Below are positions 34,106 through 42,861 of a stretch of DNA of 64,000 nucleotides, piece after piece. Under the pieces are notes generated by a model that saw only the letters and a program-made list of their open reading frames with translations, had not been told where the DNA came from and did not search any database. The position numbers and the translations under genes were made by a program. The DNA comes from Subtercola lobariae (lineage in GTDB: Bacteria; Actinomycetota; Actinomycetes; Actinomycetales; Microbacteriaceae): the NCBI RefSeq assembly GCF_014640255.1, contig NZ_BMGP01000006.1:124001-188000 (forward strand), written 5' to 3'. Within the stretch, counting starts at the first letter, position 1, and every line of letters begins with the position of its first letter.

Positions 34106-35803
34106 TTAGCTGATCTTGTGGTGGGGTGCGTCTGGTGCGTCGGCTGCCGGGCCGACTCCGACGGGGATGCCGGCCTCGGGGTGGTTGAGGTCGAACGCGG
34201 GGGATTCTGATCGGATGCGGGGCATGCTGGTGAAGTTGTGTCGTGGGGGCGGGCAGGAGGTTGCCCATTCGAGTGAGCGGCCGAATCCCCAGGGGTCGTT
34301 GACTGTGATTTTCGGGGAGTGGCGTGCGGTGATGTAGACGTTCAGGAAGAAGGGAATCATCGATGAGGCGAGGAGGAACGATCCGATGGTTGAGATTTGG
34401 TTCATCCAGGTGAAGCCGTCGGCGGCGGAGTAGGTGGCGTAGCGGCGCGGCATCCCGGCCACTCCGAGCCAGTGTTGGATGAGGAACGTGGTGTGGAAGC
34501 CGATGAAGAGCAGCCAGAAGTGCCACCGGCCGAGCTTTTCGTTCAGCATCCGGCCGGTGAATTTCGGCCACCAGAAATAGAATCCGGCGAACATCGCGAA
34601 AACGACGGTGCCGAACACGACGTAGTGGAAGTGCGCGACCACGAAGTACGAGTCAGAGACGTGGAAATCGAGCGGCGGCGACGCGAGGATGACGCCGGTG
34701 AGGCCGCCGAACGTGAACGTGATGAGAAAGCCGACAGCCCAGATCAGCGGTGTTTCGAAGGTGACGGATCCGCGCCACATGGTGCCGACCCAGTTGAAGA
34801 TCTTCACACCTGTCGGTACAGCGATGAGCATGGTCATCAGTGAGAAGAACGGCAGCAGAACCGACCCGGTGACGTACATGTGGTGCGCCCAGACCGTCAC
34901 CGACAGGGCGGCGATGGCGATCGTCGCGTAGACGAGTGTTTTGTAGCCGAACAGGGGTTTGCGGCTGAAGACGGGGAGCACTTCGCTGATGATGCCGAAG
35001 AACGGCAGTGCGATGATGTACACCTCTGGGTGGCCGAAGAACCAGAACAAGTGCTGCCAGAGCAGCGCGCCGCCGTTAGCGGGGTCGTAGATGTGCGCGC
35101 CGAAGACCCGGTCGATACCGAGTGCGGAGAGTGCCGCCGCGAGCACGGGGAACGCCATCAGGATGAGGATGGCGGTGACCAACGTTGTCCACGTGAACAG
35201 CGGCAGTCTGAACATTGTCATGCCGGGGGCGCGCATCGTGATGATGGTGGTGATGAAGTTCACCGCGCCGAGGATGGTGCCGAAGCCGCTGAGGATGAGC
35301 CCGAAGACCCAGAGGTTGCCGCCGTCTCCTGGTGTGAACGTCTGACTCGAGAGGGGGGCGTAGGCGAACCAGCCGAACGACGCGGCCCCTTGCGGGGTGA
35401 GGAAGCCGGAGACCGCGATGAGGGAGCCGAAGCTGTAGAGCCAGAAGGCGAGAGCGTTCAGCCTCGGGAATGCTACGTCGGGGGCGCCGACCTGCAGCGG
35501 CATGAGCACGTTCGCGAACCCCGAAAACAGCGGCGTCGCGAACATCAGCAGCATGATCGTGCCGTGCATGGTGAAGAGCTGGTTGTACTGATCGTTCGTC
35601 GCTAACAGCTGCTGGCCTGGTTCGAAAAGCTGCGCCCGCATCACCAAGGCCATGACCCCGCCGAAACAGAAATAGATGAACGACTCAATCAGGTAGAGGT
35701 ACCCGATGACTTTGTGGTCGGTCGAGGTGACCCAACGCACGAGCACATTGCCCTTGCGCTTCGCTGCCGGGCTGACTTCTACCCGGTCATCCACCCTGCT
35801 CAT
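34106..35803 (-). CDS. ctaD: Cytochrome c oxidase subunit I (orphan copy)
   Basis: A 565-residue haem-copper oxidase subunit with about 12 membrane helices. Ligands are all visible: His80 and His393 for haem a, His391 for haem a3, His258, His307 and His308 for CuB, Tyr262 for the His-Tyr cross-link, Glu260 and Asp109 on the D-channel, Lys334 on the K-channel; this is an intact A1-type enzyme. The C-terminal [16 protein letters not shown] is actinobacterial. AAGGAG precedes the ATG. No ctaC, ctaE or ctaF lies nearby, and it is flanked by two gaps of more than 500 bases, so it may be a second, stand-alone copy. Confidence 0.95.
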   Translation of the reverse strand: MSRVDDRVEVSPAAKRKGNVLVRWVTSTDHKVIGYLYLIESFIYFCFGGVMALVMRAQLFEPGQQLLATNDQYNQLFTMHGTIMLLMFATPLFSGFANVLMPLQVGAPDVAFPRLNALAFWLYSFGSLIAVSGFLTPQGAASFGWFAYAPLSSQTFTPGDGGNLWVFGLILSGFGTILGAVNFITTIITMRAPGMTMFRLPLFTWTTLVTAILILMAFPVLAAALSALGIDRVFGAHIYDPANGGALLWQHLFWFFGHPEVYIIALPFFGIISEVLPVFSRKPLFGYKTLVYATIAIAALSVTVWAHHMYVTGSVLLPFFSLMTMLIAVPTGVKIFNWVGTMWRGSVTFETPLIWAVGFLITFTFGGLTGVILASPPLDFHVSDSYFVVAHFHYVVFGTVVFAMFAGFYFWWPKFTGRMLNEKLGRWHFWLLFIGFHTTFLIQHWLGVAGMPRRYATYSAADGFTWMNQISTIGSFLLASSMIPFFLNVYITARHSPKITVNDPWGFGRSLEWATSCPPPRHNFTSMPRIRSESPAFDLNHPEAGIPVGVGPAADAPDAPHHKIS

Positions 35804-36037
35804 CAGCAGCTCCTTCCAGCCGCCGTGATCCGCCGTGTTGGTCGGCGGCCGATCATTGGCCTGCCTCCTGCGCGGAGGATTGAGAGGGAAATGCGGGGGA
35901 AAGAAATGTCACCACGCTGCCTCGATCCCGAACTTCGAACTGACTTTTCCGAGGGGAGATGTCCGCTCGGATGGGAAACCAGCAGCCGGGGTCTGAGGCG
36001 ACTACTGGTTAGTGTAGCGGCAGAGCATCGTTGTGGG

Positions 36038-36062
36038 TCGGGATGCGCGAGACGGATCCCGA
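36038..36062. repeat. Inverted repeat in the ctaD upstream gap
   Basis: TCGGGAT and ATCCCGA form perfect 7-base arms around 11 bases, about 235 bases upstream of ctaD. It could be an operator or a structural remnant. No T-run follows on either strand. Confidence 0.3.
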
Positions 36063-36266
36063 ATAGTAAATGGGTTAGGGAGTGAAGACCGCAGTGAGAG
36101 CCGCGAGCGAAAGCATCAAAACACGAACACGACATGCATATTCCACGTCCGTCTCAGTCCGGTATGCACCTGCTCTGGAGCAACGCCCGGAACACTGACG
36201 CCGAGTCGCAACGAGGCAGACACAACCCCTGGTGGATGCACAACCGATCGTCTTACGGTGAAACGC

Positions 36267-36289
36267 CTCTACCGCTTTCAGCGGCAGAG
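36267..36289 (-). terminator. Hairpin downstream of the LssY_C gene
   Basis: CTCTACCGCT and AGCGGCAGAG pair with one mismatch around TTC, 55 bases past the LssY_C stop. There is no long U-run, so it is only a candidate terminator, as is common in high-GC genomes. Confidence 0.35.
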
Positions 36290-36343
36290 AAAGCGAAACA
36301 GGAGAGCAACCTCTCACTCAGCGGAAGAACGATCGCATCTCGG

Positions 36344-37969
36344 TTAGGCGGCGAGAGCCGCCGGCGGCGGGGTGGCCGCGGAGCGGGCCGCAGCGGCGCG
36401 CGCAGCGCGGCGCTCTCTGCGGCCGAGGCGACGTTCGCGCGCGAAAGCTCGCGCGTCGGGGCTCGAGAGCGCGAAGAGCAGCAAGATGTCGAAGCTGAGG
36501 TTGACCAGGCCCGTGGTGGTACCGAGGTCGGCCTGGTTGTTCACGAACTCGATGGCCACGCTCGCCACCGTGATGAGGCTCAACGTCATCACCACGAACC
36601 GCGCCCAGTTATACCCCACGAACACCAGCTGCGCGAGCACCAGGTAGCCCACAAACGCCACAATCGCGAGGCCCACAATGACCCAGACGGCGATGTCGGC
36701 GAGCTGATCGCCATCGATGCCGGCACCCGAAGGCAGGTCGATTCGCACCGCCGCCACCGAGTCGGCCCACGTCGCGAACACCGCGATCACCGAGAGAGCC
36801 CCAATGGCACCACGGATGATCATCAGCAGATAACTCAAATAGATGGAGATGGGCCGCTTCACCCGGTTCGACGCCGCCGAATCTCGTGCCGTGTCGAGAA
36901 CCACGTGCCCGAGCAGCGTCGCATCGGCCGGCAACGGAGCCGAATCGACGACTTCGGCGCTCGCCGCCCCTTCAGCAGAAACCGGCACACGAGTGAGGTC
37001 GACAATGGGCAAATCGCCATCGGTGGTGATCGCGTCACCACCGCCGTTCACCGCGTGATACCCGGTGGAGAAGTTACGGATGACGGTGAAAACGCCTTCA
37101 GGGTTGGCATCTTGCAGGGTGGCGACGATGTGATCGCGTTCACGATCTGTTTCGCGCTCGATGCGGTGGGTTACCTGCAGTGTGAAAAGCGAGATACCCA
37201 CGTTGCGGTCGTAGGTTCCCGCGGCCATCCACTCAGCCTCGTAGCCGCCCGGCAGAAGCCAGCCTTCTGGCGTCTTCCAGAACCTCACGTGGTGGCGTTT
37301 GGCAGGGTTTCCGTCGACTTCTTGCTGATACGTGAAGTCTTGGATGTTTCCGAACAGGTACAGCGGGCTCACCGGTGCGTCAGAGTAGCTGCGCCTCGAG
37401 AGAGTGGATGTCACGATGCGAAGCGCACTGCGAAAGCCGACCTCGTCGGCACGATGCCATCCGGCAGCCAGCATGGCGGTGTGCAGCTGAGCCTCAGAGC
37501 CGAACAATGCGAGGTTGACCGGGTCACCGAGCAGGCCCTCGTTCGTGCGGGCGCGGCCGATGAAGTAGTCGGGCACGTAAATGTGAGTGAGCATGCTGTG
37601 CAACCGCGGCAGGAGCAGGTAGGCGAGCAGCGCGTAGAAGACGATCAAGAACCACAGGTACTGAAAACCGTGACTGAACGACTGCGAGAGCACGAGGTAG
37701 GCGAGCCATGCGGCCGAGGCGGCGCCTAAGAAGAAGTAGACGTTGTCGAGCGTCGCCATCAGCCGGCCCCGGCGGTCTTTCTTGGGCGGCAGCGGCGGGG
37801 CGAGCGAGGCGGCATCGGCGGTGGGGTCGAACGGGGCCGGCTGCATTCGAGGCAACGGTTCGATGGGCGGCCGCACCGTTGCCGGCAACGCGGCTTCGGC
37901 GGCGCTCTCGCGGTCGATCGGCGCGCTCTCGGGGGCCCTGCCTGCCGAATCGAGGGTACTTCCCGCCAT
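36344..37969 (-). CDS. LssY C-terminal domain membrane protein
   Basis: A 541-residue protein. A disordered N-terminus (about 1-65) precedes two membrane helices (VYFFLGAASAAWLAYLVLSQ and the following YLWFLIVFYALLAYLLL). The soluble domain at about 150-340 has ADEVGFRSALRIVTSTLSRR, VSPLYLFGNIQDFTYQQEVD, NPAKRHHVRFWKTPEGW and FSTGYHAVNGGGD, the LssY_C signature. Four more helices and a basic Ala-rich tail follow. LssY_C proteins occur next to PAP2/DedA-like lipid proteins in other genomes, but none is here. No clear ribosome site. Confidence 0.85.
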   Translation of the reverse strand: MAGSTLDSAGRAPESAPIDRESAAEAALPATVRPPIEPLPRMQPAPFDPTADAASLAPPLPPKKDRRGRLMATLDNVYFFLGAASAAWLAYLVLSQSFSHGFQYLWFLIVFYALLAYLLLPRLHSMLTHIYVPDYFIGRARTNEGLLGDPVNLALFGSEAQLHTAMLAAGWHRADEVGFRSALRIVTSTLSRRSYSDAPVSPLYLFGNIQDFTYQQEVDGNPAKRHHVRFWKTPEGWLLPGGYEAEWMAAGTYDRNVGISLFTLQVTHRIERETDRERDHIVATLQDANPEGVFTVIRNFSTGYHAVNGGGDAITTDGDLPIVDLTRVPVSAEGAASAEVVDSAPLPADATLLGHVVLDTARDSAASNRVKRPISIYLSYLLMIIRGAIGALSVIAVFATWADSVAAVRIDLPSGAGIDGDQLADIAVWVIVGLAIVAFVGYLVLAQLVFVGYNWARFVVMTLSLITVASVAIEFVNNQADLGTTTGLVNLSFDILLLFALSSPDARAFARERRLGRRERRAARAAAARSAATPPPAALAA

Positions 37970-38212
37970 TCGTTAACCGTAAGGCACACATGCCCCTCAC
38001 TGCACCCGATTGACCGCAAGATCCCATCACTCGCGCCCGACCCGCCACGAACATCCACCCCCTAATATGCCGCCAAGCGCATAGGCTGGTTGCCAATCAT
38101 CCGCAAGCGATTGTGCACCACGGCTCGCCTCGGTGCGCTGAGCGCCTGCGACGACCGAGGGCCCGCACCGCAGCCGAAAGGCTGTACCCGGGCCTGCACA
38201 CGAAGGGGTGAG

Positions 38213-39115
38213 ATGCCAGACGGCGTCACTATCGAGTTCACGAACGTCACAAAACGTTTCGGCTCGGTCGAAGCCGTCTCCGACCTCTCATTCACCGTCG
38301 AACCGGGGCAGATCACCGGCTTTCTGGGCCCCAATGGCGCCGGCAAAACGACGACACTCCGGATGCTCTTGGGCCTCGTCACCCCGACCAGCGGCACCGC
38401 CACCTTCGGCGGCGTCGCCTACCGTGACCTGCCATCGCCCCTCGGCACCGTGGGGGCCGCCCTCGAAGCCGCGAGCTTTCACCCTGGCCGCACGGCCGCC
38501 GACCACCTGCGCATCTATGCCCAAGCCGCCGCGCTGCCCCGCGCCCGCGTCGCCGTGGTGCTCGAACAGGTGGGCCTTGAGGGGTACGCGAATCGGCGTG
38601 TCGCGGGCTACTCGCTCGGCATGCGCCAACGGCTCGGACTCGCCTACGCGCTGCTGGGCGACCCGAGTGTTCTGGTGCTCGACGAGCCCATCAACGGGCT
38701 AGACCCGGAGGGCATCCGCTGGATACGCCTCTTCTTACGCCAGCTGGCGGCTGAAGGTCGAACGGTGCTGGTCAGCTCTCATTTGCTCTCTGAGGTGCAG
38801 CAGAGCGTTGACGAAGTGGTGATCATCGCGCACGGAAAGCTCATTCACCGCGGTACCCTCGCGAGCCTCGATATGGTCGACAGCAAGCAGGTCATCGTCG
38901 ATTCACCGAACCGCGACGGCCTCGGCTGGGCGCTGCAGGCCGCCGGGTACGCCTTTCGCAGCCTGCGCGGCGGCGTCATCGTCGACAACGCCGAGGCCAC
39001 CGAGATCGGGCGCATTGCCTTCGCGGCCGGCATTGCGCTCAGCTCGCTGTCGCAGAAGCACGCCGGTCTCGAAGACTCGTTTCTGGCGCTCGTCGGCGAA
39101 GAGGGTGCACTGTGA
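38213..39115 (+). CDS. ABC transporter ATP-binding protein (exporter type)
   Basis: A 300-residue single ABC domain: FLGPNGAGKTTTLRML is Walker A, YSLGMRQRLGLAYALL the signature, LVLDEPINGLDPEGI Walker B. The C-terminal extension resembles that of CcmA/BcrA-type drug or lantibiotic exporters. GAAGGGG precedes the ATG. The stop overlaps the permease GTG by four bases. Confidence 0.92.
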   Translation: MPDGVTIEFTNVTKRFGSVEAVSDLSFTVEPGQITGFLGPNGAGKTTTLRMLLGLVTPTSGTATFGGVAYRDLPSPLGTVGAALEAASFHPGRTAADHLRIYAQAAALPRARVAVVLEQVGLEGYANRRVAGYSLGMRQRLGLAYALLGDPSVLVLDEPINGLDPEGIRWIRLFLRQLAAEGRTVLVSSHLLSEVQQSVDEVVIIAHGKLIHRGTLASLDMVDSKQVIVDSPNRDGLGWALQAAGYAFRSLRGGVIVDNAEATEIGRIAFAAGIALSSLSQKHAGLEDSFLALVGEEGAL

Positions 39116-39915
39116 AGTCGCTCGGCCGCGCGGTGCACGCCGAATTCACCAAGGTCACGACCACCAGACTGTGGTGGATTCTCGCCCTCATCATGGTGAT
39201 CTACGTCGCTCTCGTCGCGGGTGGCCTGACCGCGATTCTCGGCACGGTCGGCAGCAGCCGCGGCCCGGTCATCTCGAGCGCAGAGCGCGCCCCGCTCATC
39301 TACAGCTTCGGGTCGTCGATCGGTTACGTCTTCCCTGTGCTTCTCGGCGCTCTCGTCACGACGGCCGAGTTTCGCCTCAAAACGCTGACGCCCACGTTCT
39401 TGGCTACGCCGAAACGCGGGCGCATCCTCGTGGCAAAACTCGTGGCGCTCACCGTTTTCGGCGCATTCTTCGGTGTGCTCGCCATGGCCGCATCGGTGGG
39501 CGCCGGCTCGGGGTTGATGGCTGCGTTCGGTCAGGATGCCCAATTAGGCTCATCTGCGATCTGGGCGCTCATCGGGCGAGCCATTCTGGCGATGGCGCTG
39601 TGGTGCGCGGTGGGTGTTGGACTAGGCGTTCTCGTGCCCAGCCAAGTCGCGGCCATCGTCATTGTGCTGGCGTTCACTCAGTTCGTCGAACCCATTCTGC
39701 GCTTCGCATCGGGTCTCACCGACTGGAGCGCCCAGGTGGGCAAGTTTCTGCCCGGCTCAGCCTCAGACGCTCTCGTCGGGTCGAGCTTCTATTCGCTCTC
39801 GGCTCCGTCGCTCGTGGCTCTCGATTGGTGGCAGGGCGCCCTTGTTCTGCTGGCGTATGCCGTGGTCGCCGCCGTTCTGGGCTACTTCACGTCGTGGCGC
39901 CGCGACGTCACCTGA
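39112..39915 (+). CDS. ABC-2 type transporter permease
   Basis: A 267-residue integral membrane protein with six hydrophobic segments. The N-terminus (RAVHAEFTKVTTTRLWWILA) is the typical amphipathic entry of ABC-2 permeases, followed by PVLLGALVTTAEFRLKTLTP, a common stretch in BcrB/NatB-like proteins. The GTG start overlaps the ATPase stop. The pair forms an exporter of unknown substrate. A 50-base palindromic element follows 22 bases after the stop. Confidence 0.88.
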   Translation: MKSLGRAVHAEFTKVTTTRLWWILALIMVIYVALVAGGLTAILGTVGSSRGPVISSAERAPLIYSFGSSIGYVFPVLLGALVTTAEFRLKTLTPTFLATPKRGRILVAKLVALTVFGAFFGVLAMAASVGAGSGLMAAFGQDAQLGSSAIWALIGRAILAMALWCAVGVGLGVLVPSQVAAIVIVLAFTQFVEPILRFASGLTDWSAQVGKFLPGSASDALVGSSFYSLSAPSLVALDWWQGALVLLAYAVVAAVLGYFTSWRRDVT

Positions 39916-39937
39916 GGCACGCCTAGGTCGTCACCTG

Positions 39938-39987
39938 GGTTGCGCACAAGCACCTTCAGCGCGCTCGCGCGGTGCCTTTGCGCAACC
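39938..39987. repeat. 50-base palindromic intergenic element, copy B
   Basis: Arms GGTTGCGCACAAGCACC and GGTGCCTTTGCGCAACC pair with two mismatches around a GC-rich loop; an outer pair AGGCACGC (39915-39922) and GCGTGCCT (40001-40008) extends the structure. It has exactly the length of copy A at 506-555 and shares 38 of 50 positions by eye when copy A is read on the minus strand. It lies just downstream of the permease stop and may end that transcript. Confidence 0.6.
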
Positions 39988-40019
39988 TCGGCTGCACCGC
40001 GCGTGCCTAGAGTAGAAGC

Positions 40020-40997
40020 ATGTTTCGCGCGATCGTTGTAGACGAAGGTAAACCGGCCGAGATCAGAGAGGTCGACGACGACTTCCTGCAACCGGGCGAG
40101 GTGACCATCGACGTCGAGTACTCGAGCGTCAACTTCAAAGACGGTCTGGCGCTCGCCGGCAACCGCGGGGTAGTGCGCACCTTTCCGATCATCCCGGGCA
40201 TCGATCTTGTCGGCACGGTTGCGGCATCTGATTCGGCGCGATTCGCCGTAGGCGATCTGGTGCTGCTGAACGGCGATGGCATCGGCGAGAGCCGGTTCGG
40301 CGGCCTCGCTGAGCGCGCACGGGTGCGAGCGGATGCCCTGATTCCGTTGCCCGAAAACCTCAGCGCCTCGCGTGCGGCCGCCATCGGTACCGCGGGGTTC
40401 ACCGCGATGATCGCTGTGTTGGCGATTGAGCGGCTGGGCATCCTGCCGACCGCCGGAGACGTGTTAGTCACGGGTGCAGCTGGCGGAGTGGGCTCGGTCG
40501 CCATTGCTATGCTCGCCGCCCGGGGCTATTCGGTCACCGCCTCGACGGGTCGCGCTGAGGCCGAAGGCGACTACCTGCGCCGGCTCGGTGCAGCCGACGT
40601 CATCGATCGCGCTCAGTTCTCTGATCCGGGCAAACCTCTGCAGAAGGCGCGCTGGGCGGGGGCCATCGACTCTGTGGGCAGCGCGACGCTGGCCAATGTG
40701 CTCGCCCAGACGAACTACGGCGGCGTGGTGGTGAGCTGCGGTCTCGCCCAGGGCGGCGACCTGCCGTCGAGTGTGATGCCGTTCATCCTGCGAGCCGTCA
40801 CGTTGACTGGTGCGAACTCAGTGGATGCTCCGCTCGCGTTGCGCGAGCAGGCGTGGGCCGCGCTTGCCACCGAACTCGACCTCGACCTGCTCGATTCGAT
40901 GACCTCGACCACCGACCTTGCCGGAGCCCTCGACGCCGGGCCGACGATTCTCGGTGGGCAGATTCGCGGACGCACGGTAGTGGATGTGCGGCGGTAG
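40020..40997 (+). CDS. Acrylyl-CoA reductase-like MDR protein (AcuI/YhdH family)
   Basis: A 325-residue medium-chain dehydrogenase/reductase without zinc ligands. FRAIVVDEGKPAEIREVDDD, VEYSSVNFKDGLALAGNRG, IPGIDLVGTV, VLVTGAAGGVGSVAIAMLAA and the C-terminal QIRGRTVVDVRR are family features of AcuI/YhdH, NADPH-dependent reducers of acryloyl-CoA or other enones. A stand-alone gene here; actual substrate not provable. Confidence 0.9.
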   Translation: MFRAIVVDEGKPAEIREVDDDFLQPGEVTIDVEYSSVNFKDGLALAGNRGVVRTFPIIPGIDLVGTVAASDSARFAVGDLVLLNGDGIGESRFGGLAERARVRADALIPLPENLSASRAAAIGTAGFTAMIAVLAIERLGILPTAGDVLVTGAAGGVGSVAIAMLAARGYSVTASTGRAEAEGDYLRRLGAADVIDRAQFSDPGKPLQKARWAGAIDSVGSATLANVLAQTNYGGVVVSCGLAQGGDLPSSVMPFILRAVTLTGANSVDAPLALREQAWAALATELDLDLLDSMTSTTDLAGALDAGPTILGGQIRGRTVVDVRR

Positions 40998-41068
40998 TGC
41001 CTGCGGGGAGGTAGCGCCTCGCGAGAGAACCCTCAGCAGAACAGTACTTTAGTGAGATAAAATCAGCT

Positions 41069-41100
41069 ATCATGAATGCTTCACGTGTTGCATTCATGAT
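41069..41100. promoter_or_regulatory. Perfect 10-base inverted repeat before the acyltransferase/TPR unit
   Basis: ATCATGAATG and CATTCATGAT are separated by 12 bases and end just before the GAGGAG ribosome site of the next gene. The region 41041-41100 is strikingly AT-rich. It can be an operator, or in RNA a hairpin that occludes the ribosome site. TATCAT at 41068 may be a -10 box overlapping the left arm. Confidence 0.55.
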
Positions 41101-41115
41101 GAGGAGCTGCGTTTT

Positions 41116-42858
41116 ATGGCACAAGTCGCCGATCGCCGGTCGGCGCCCGCCGCGACACCGGCCGCCGGCTCGATTGCCGCCGGGTCGATGGCCGCCGACT
41201 ATCGGGTAGGAGTCGCCGCCCTTCCGGCATCGGGCCTGGTCGCCCGGCTCTTCGGCGGCGAGCGCCGGGTGGTGGGCCTCGACGCGGCTCGCGGCGTGGC
41301 ACTGTTTCTGCTTCTGGCGAGCGCCGCCGCGAGCATGACGATGGGCGCATCGCCAGCGAGCGACCCGTTCAGCTTCAGCGATCTGGCCACGCTCTCCCTG
41401 ACGAACCCGGCCGGCTGGGCTGCGGCCCTCACGCCTGATCGGCTGTTCGCCGCTGCACTCGTTCTGTTCGCCACCGTCGCGGGCTCCTCGGTGAGCCTGT
41501 TTTCAGGGGGGTACGAGGGTTTCGCTGACGTAGCTTCGGTGCAGGCTCGCTTTCGGGTTGTGTTGCGCAGCTCCCTTTTCACGGTGTGCGCTGTGGCACT
41601 CGCCCTGATGGCGCAGCACCTGCACTTCGTCGCGCTCCTGCTGGCGGCAGAACTGCTGCTCTACATTGCGGTACTTTCGATGGTCGACGTGGTCATGGCC
41701 CGCTGCGGTGCGGCGCTGCTGTTCAGCCTTGCGGCCGCGAGCGCGTTCGGTTTTCCCCTTCTTGCGCGACTGATTTTCGACGCCGGGGGTTCGGCGGCGC
41801 TTCGGCAGCTGTCGTTTGTGTTGCCCTGGATCGCGCTCTTTCTCTGCGGAATGGCCATCGGCCGGCTGCCTCTGCGTCGCCTCGCGCCCCGACTTTTTCT
41901 GCTCGGCTCTGGGTTGCTGATCTGTGCCGCAGGCATCGCTGGGTTCTGGGCGGTGAATAATGTGAGCCTTCCGGGGTGGCTGCAGCTCGCTGCGGGCACC
42001 GAAAATGCGGCGACGGTCGCCGGCGGGTTCACGGGCATCACGTTCGGAGCGCCCGCTACTGTTCCGATTGTCGTCGCCGCGGGCGGGGTAGCACTCACGT
42101 GTCTCGCCCTGTGCCTTGTTATCGGCCGGGCCGCGAGATGGGCACTCGTATTCTTCAGTGCACCGGGCTCACTGTCGTTGAGCGTGACCACCGTTGTTGC
42201 GGCGGCGGCGATTGTCGGTGGAGTCGCCGCACCGGGCTCGCCGATGCAGGTGGCGATCGGCACGGCGATACGCGAGGTCAGCGGTGGCAATCGTGCTTTC
42301 TTGACTCTGGAGTTCATCGGCGCAACAGCGTTGCTGGGGGTCGCCTGGCGGTTGTGCCTCGGCACGGGGCCACTCGAGAGGCTCATCGCTCTGATCGGTA
42401 CGGCGCTGACTCGGGTGTCGGTGGCCGATTCAGTGGTGTCGAACGTGGCGGCAGAGGCGGCCCAGAACGCCAGTTCGTCGCACCAGACCCGGGCGGCCCT
42501 GGCACCACAGGCCGCTGGTTCTGCTGCTACCGCCGCTGCTGCCACTGCTGCCAAGGCACCTCATACGGCTCGGTCGACGTTCAGCTATCCGCCGATTCCT
42601 CCCGACGACCCGAGCTACGACGACCTGATCGTACCGCCGCGGGTGGCGCCAGCCCCGGCGTCTCGGGTGGCGCCCGTCGCGGCGGCTCCGATAGCGCCGG
42701 TCGAGGCGGTCGAGCCGGTCGAGGCGGTCGGGCCGGTCGAGGCGGTCGAGGCGGTCGAGCCGGTCGAGGCGGTCGAGGCCCAAGGGGTGCAGCGCACGGG
42801 CGCGCCGGTGCGCTCGTCGTGGAGCCCGGGCCAGTCCCTCGGGCGCCTGCCGTACTGA
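41116..42858 (+). CDS. HGSNAT-catalytic-like (DUF1624/acyltransferase) polytopic membrane protein
   Basis: A 580-residue protein. After about 50 polar residues, RRVVGLDAARGVALFLLLAS matches the start of heparan-alpha-glucosaminide N-acetyltransferase-like membrane domains (RxxxLDxxRG). About ten hydrophobic segments follow up to residue 430. The last 150 residues are cytosolic and low-complexity, with a Pro-Val-Glu-Ala repeat at 42697-42779. GAGGAG lies nine bases before the ATG. It is followed after 3 bases by a TPR protein gene, suggesting a membrane/scaffold pair. Substrate of any acyl transfer is unknown. Confidence 0.75.
   Translation: MAQVADRRSAPAATPAAGSIAAGSMAADYRVGVAALPASGLVARLFGGERRVVGLDAARGVALFLLLASAAASMTMGASPASDPFSFSDLATLSLTNPAGWAAALTPDRLFAAALVLFATVAGSSVSLFSGGYEGFADVASVQARFRVVLRSSLFTVCAVALALMAQHLHFVALLLAAELLLYIAVLSMVDVVMARCGAALLFSLAAASAFGFPLLARLIFDAGGSAALRQLSFVLPWIALFLCGMAIGRLPLRRLAPRLFLLGSGLLICAAGIAGFWAVNNVSLPGWLQLAAGTENAATVAGGFTGITFGAPATVPIVVAAGGVALTCLALCLVIGRAARWALVFFSAPGSLSLSVTTVVAAAAIVGGVAAPGSPMQVAIGTAIREVSGGNRAFLTLEFIGATALLGVAWRLCLGTGPLERLIALIGTALTRVSVADSVVSNVAAEAAQNASSSHQTRAALAPQAAGSAATAAAATAAKAPHTARSTFSYPPIPPDDPSYDDLIVPPRVAPAPASRVAPVAAAPIAPVEAVEPVEAVGPVEAVEAVEPVEAVEAQGVQRTGAPVRSSWSPGQSLGRLPY
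42697..42779 (+). repeat. In-frame 9/18-base repeat encoding Pro-Val-Glu-Ala units
   Basis: GTCGAGGCG and GTCGAGCCG units repeat about nine times, coding (P/A)VE repeats in the C-terminal tail of the acyltransferase-like protein. Multiples of nine bases keep the frame. Confidence 0.85.
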
Positions 42859-42861
42859 CGC

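Larger units (their letters stand above)
35804..36343. other. Gene-poor gap upstream of ctaD
   Basis: In 540 bases no gene is recognised. It contains the ctaD ribosome site, a small CCTCC/GGAGG stem at 35864-35878, a 7-base-arm inverted repeat at 36038-36062 (TCGGGAT/ATCCCGA), and a hairpin at 36267-36289 that may end the LssY_C transcript. The ctaD promoter should lie here but no convincing -35/-10 pair could be fixed. Confidence 0.5.

Noticed and set aside
35990-36070. Possible tRNA-like segment (GGTTAGTGTAGCGGCAGAGC)
   Set aside because: No acceptor stem, T-loop GTTCGAATC or anticodon arm could be folded.
36134-37729. 531-codon plus-strand frame opposite the LssY_C gene
   Set aside because: Composition of an antisense shadow; the LssY_C domain on the minus strand is unambiguous.
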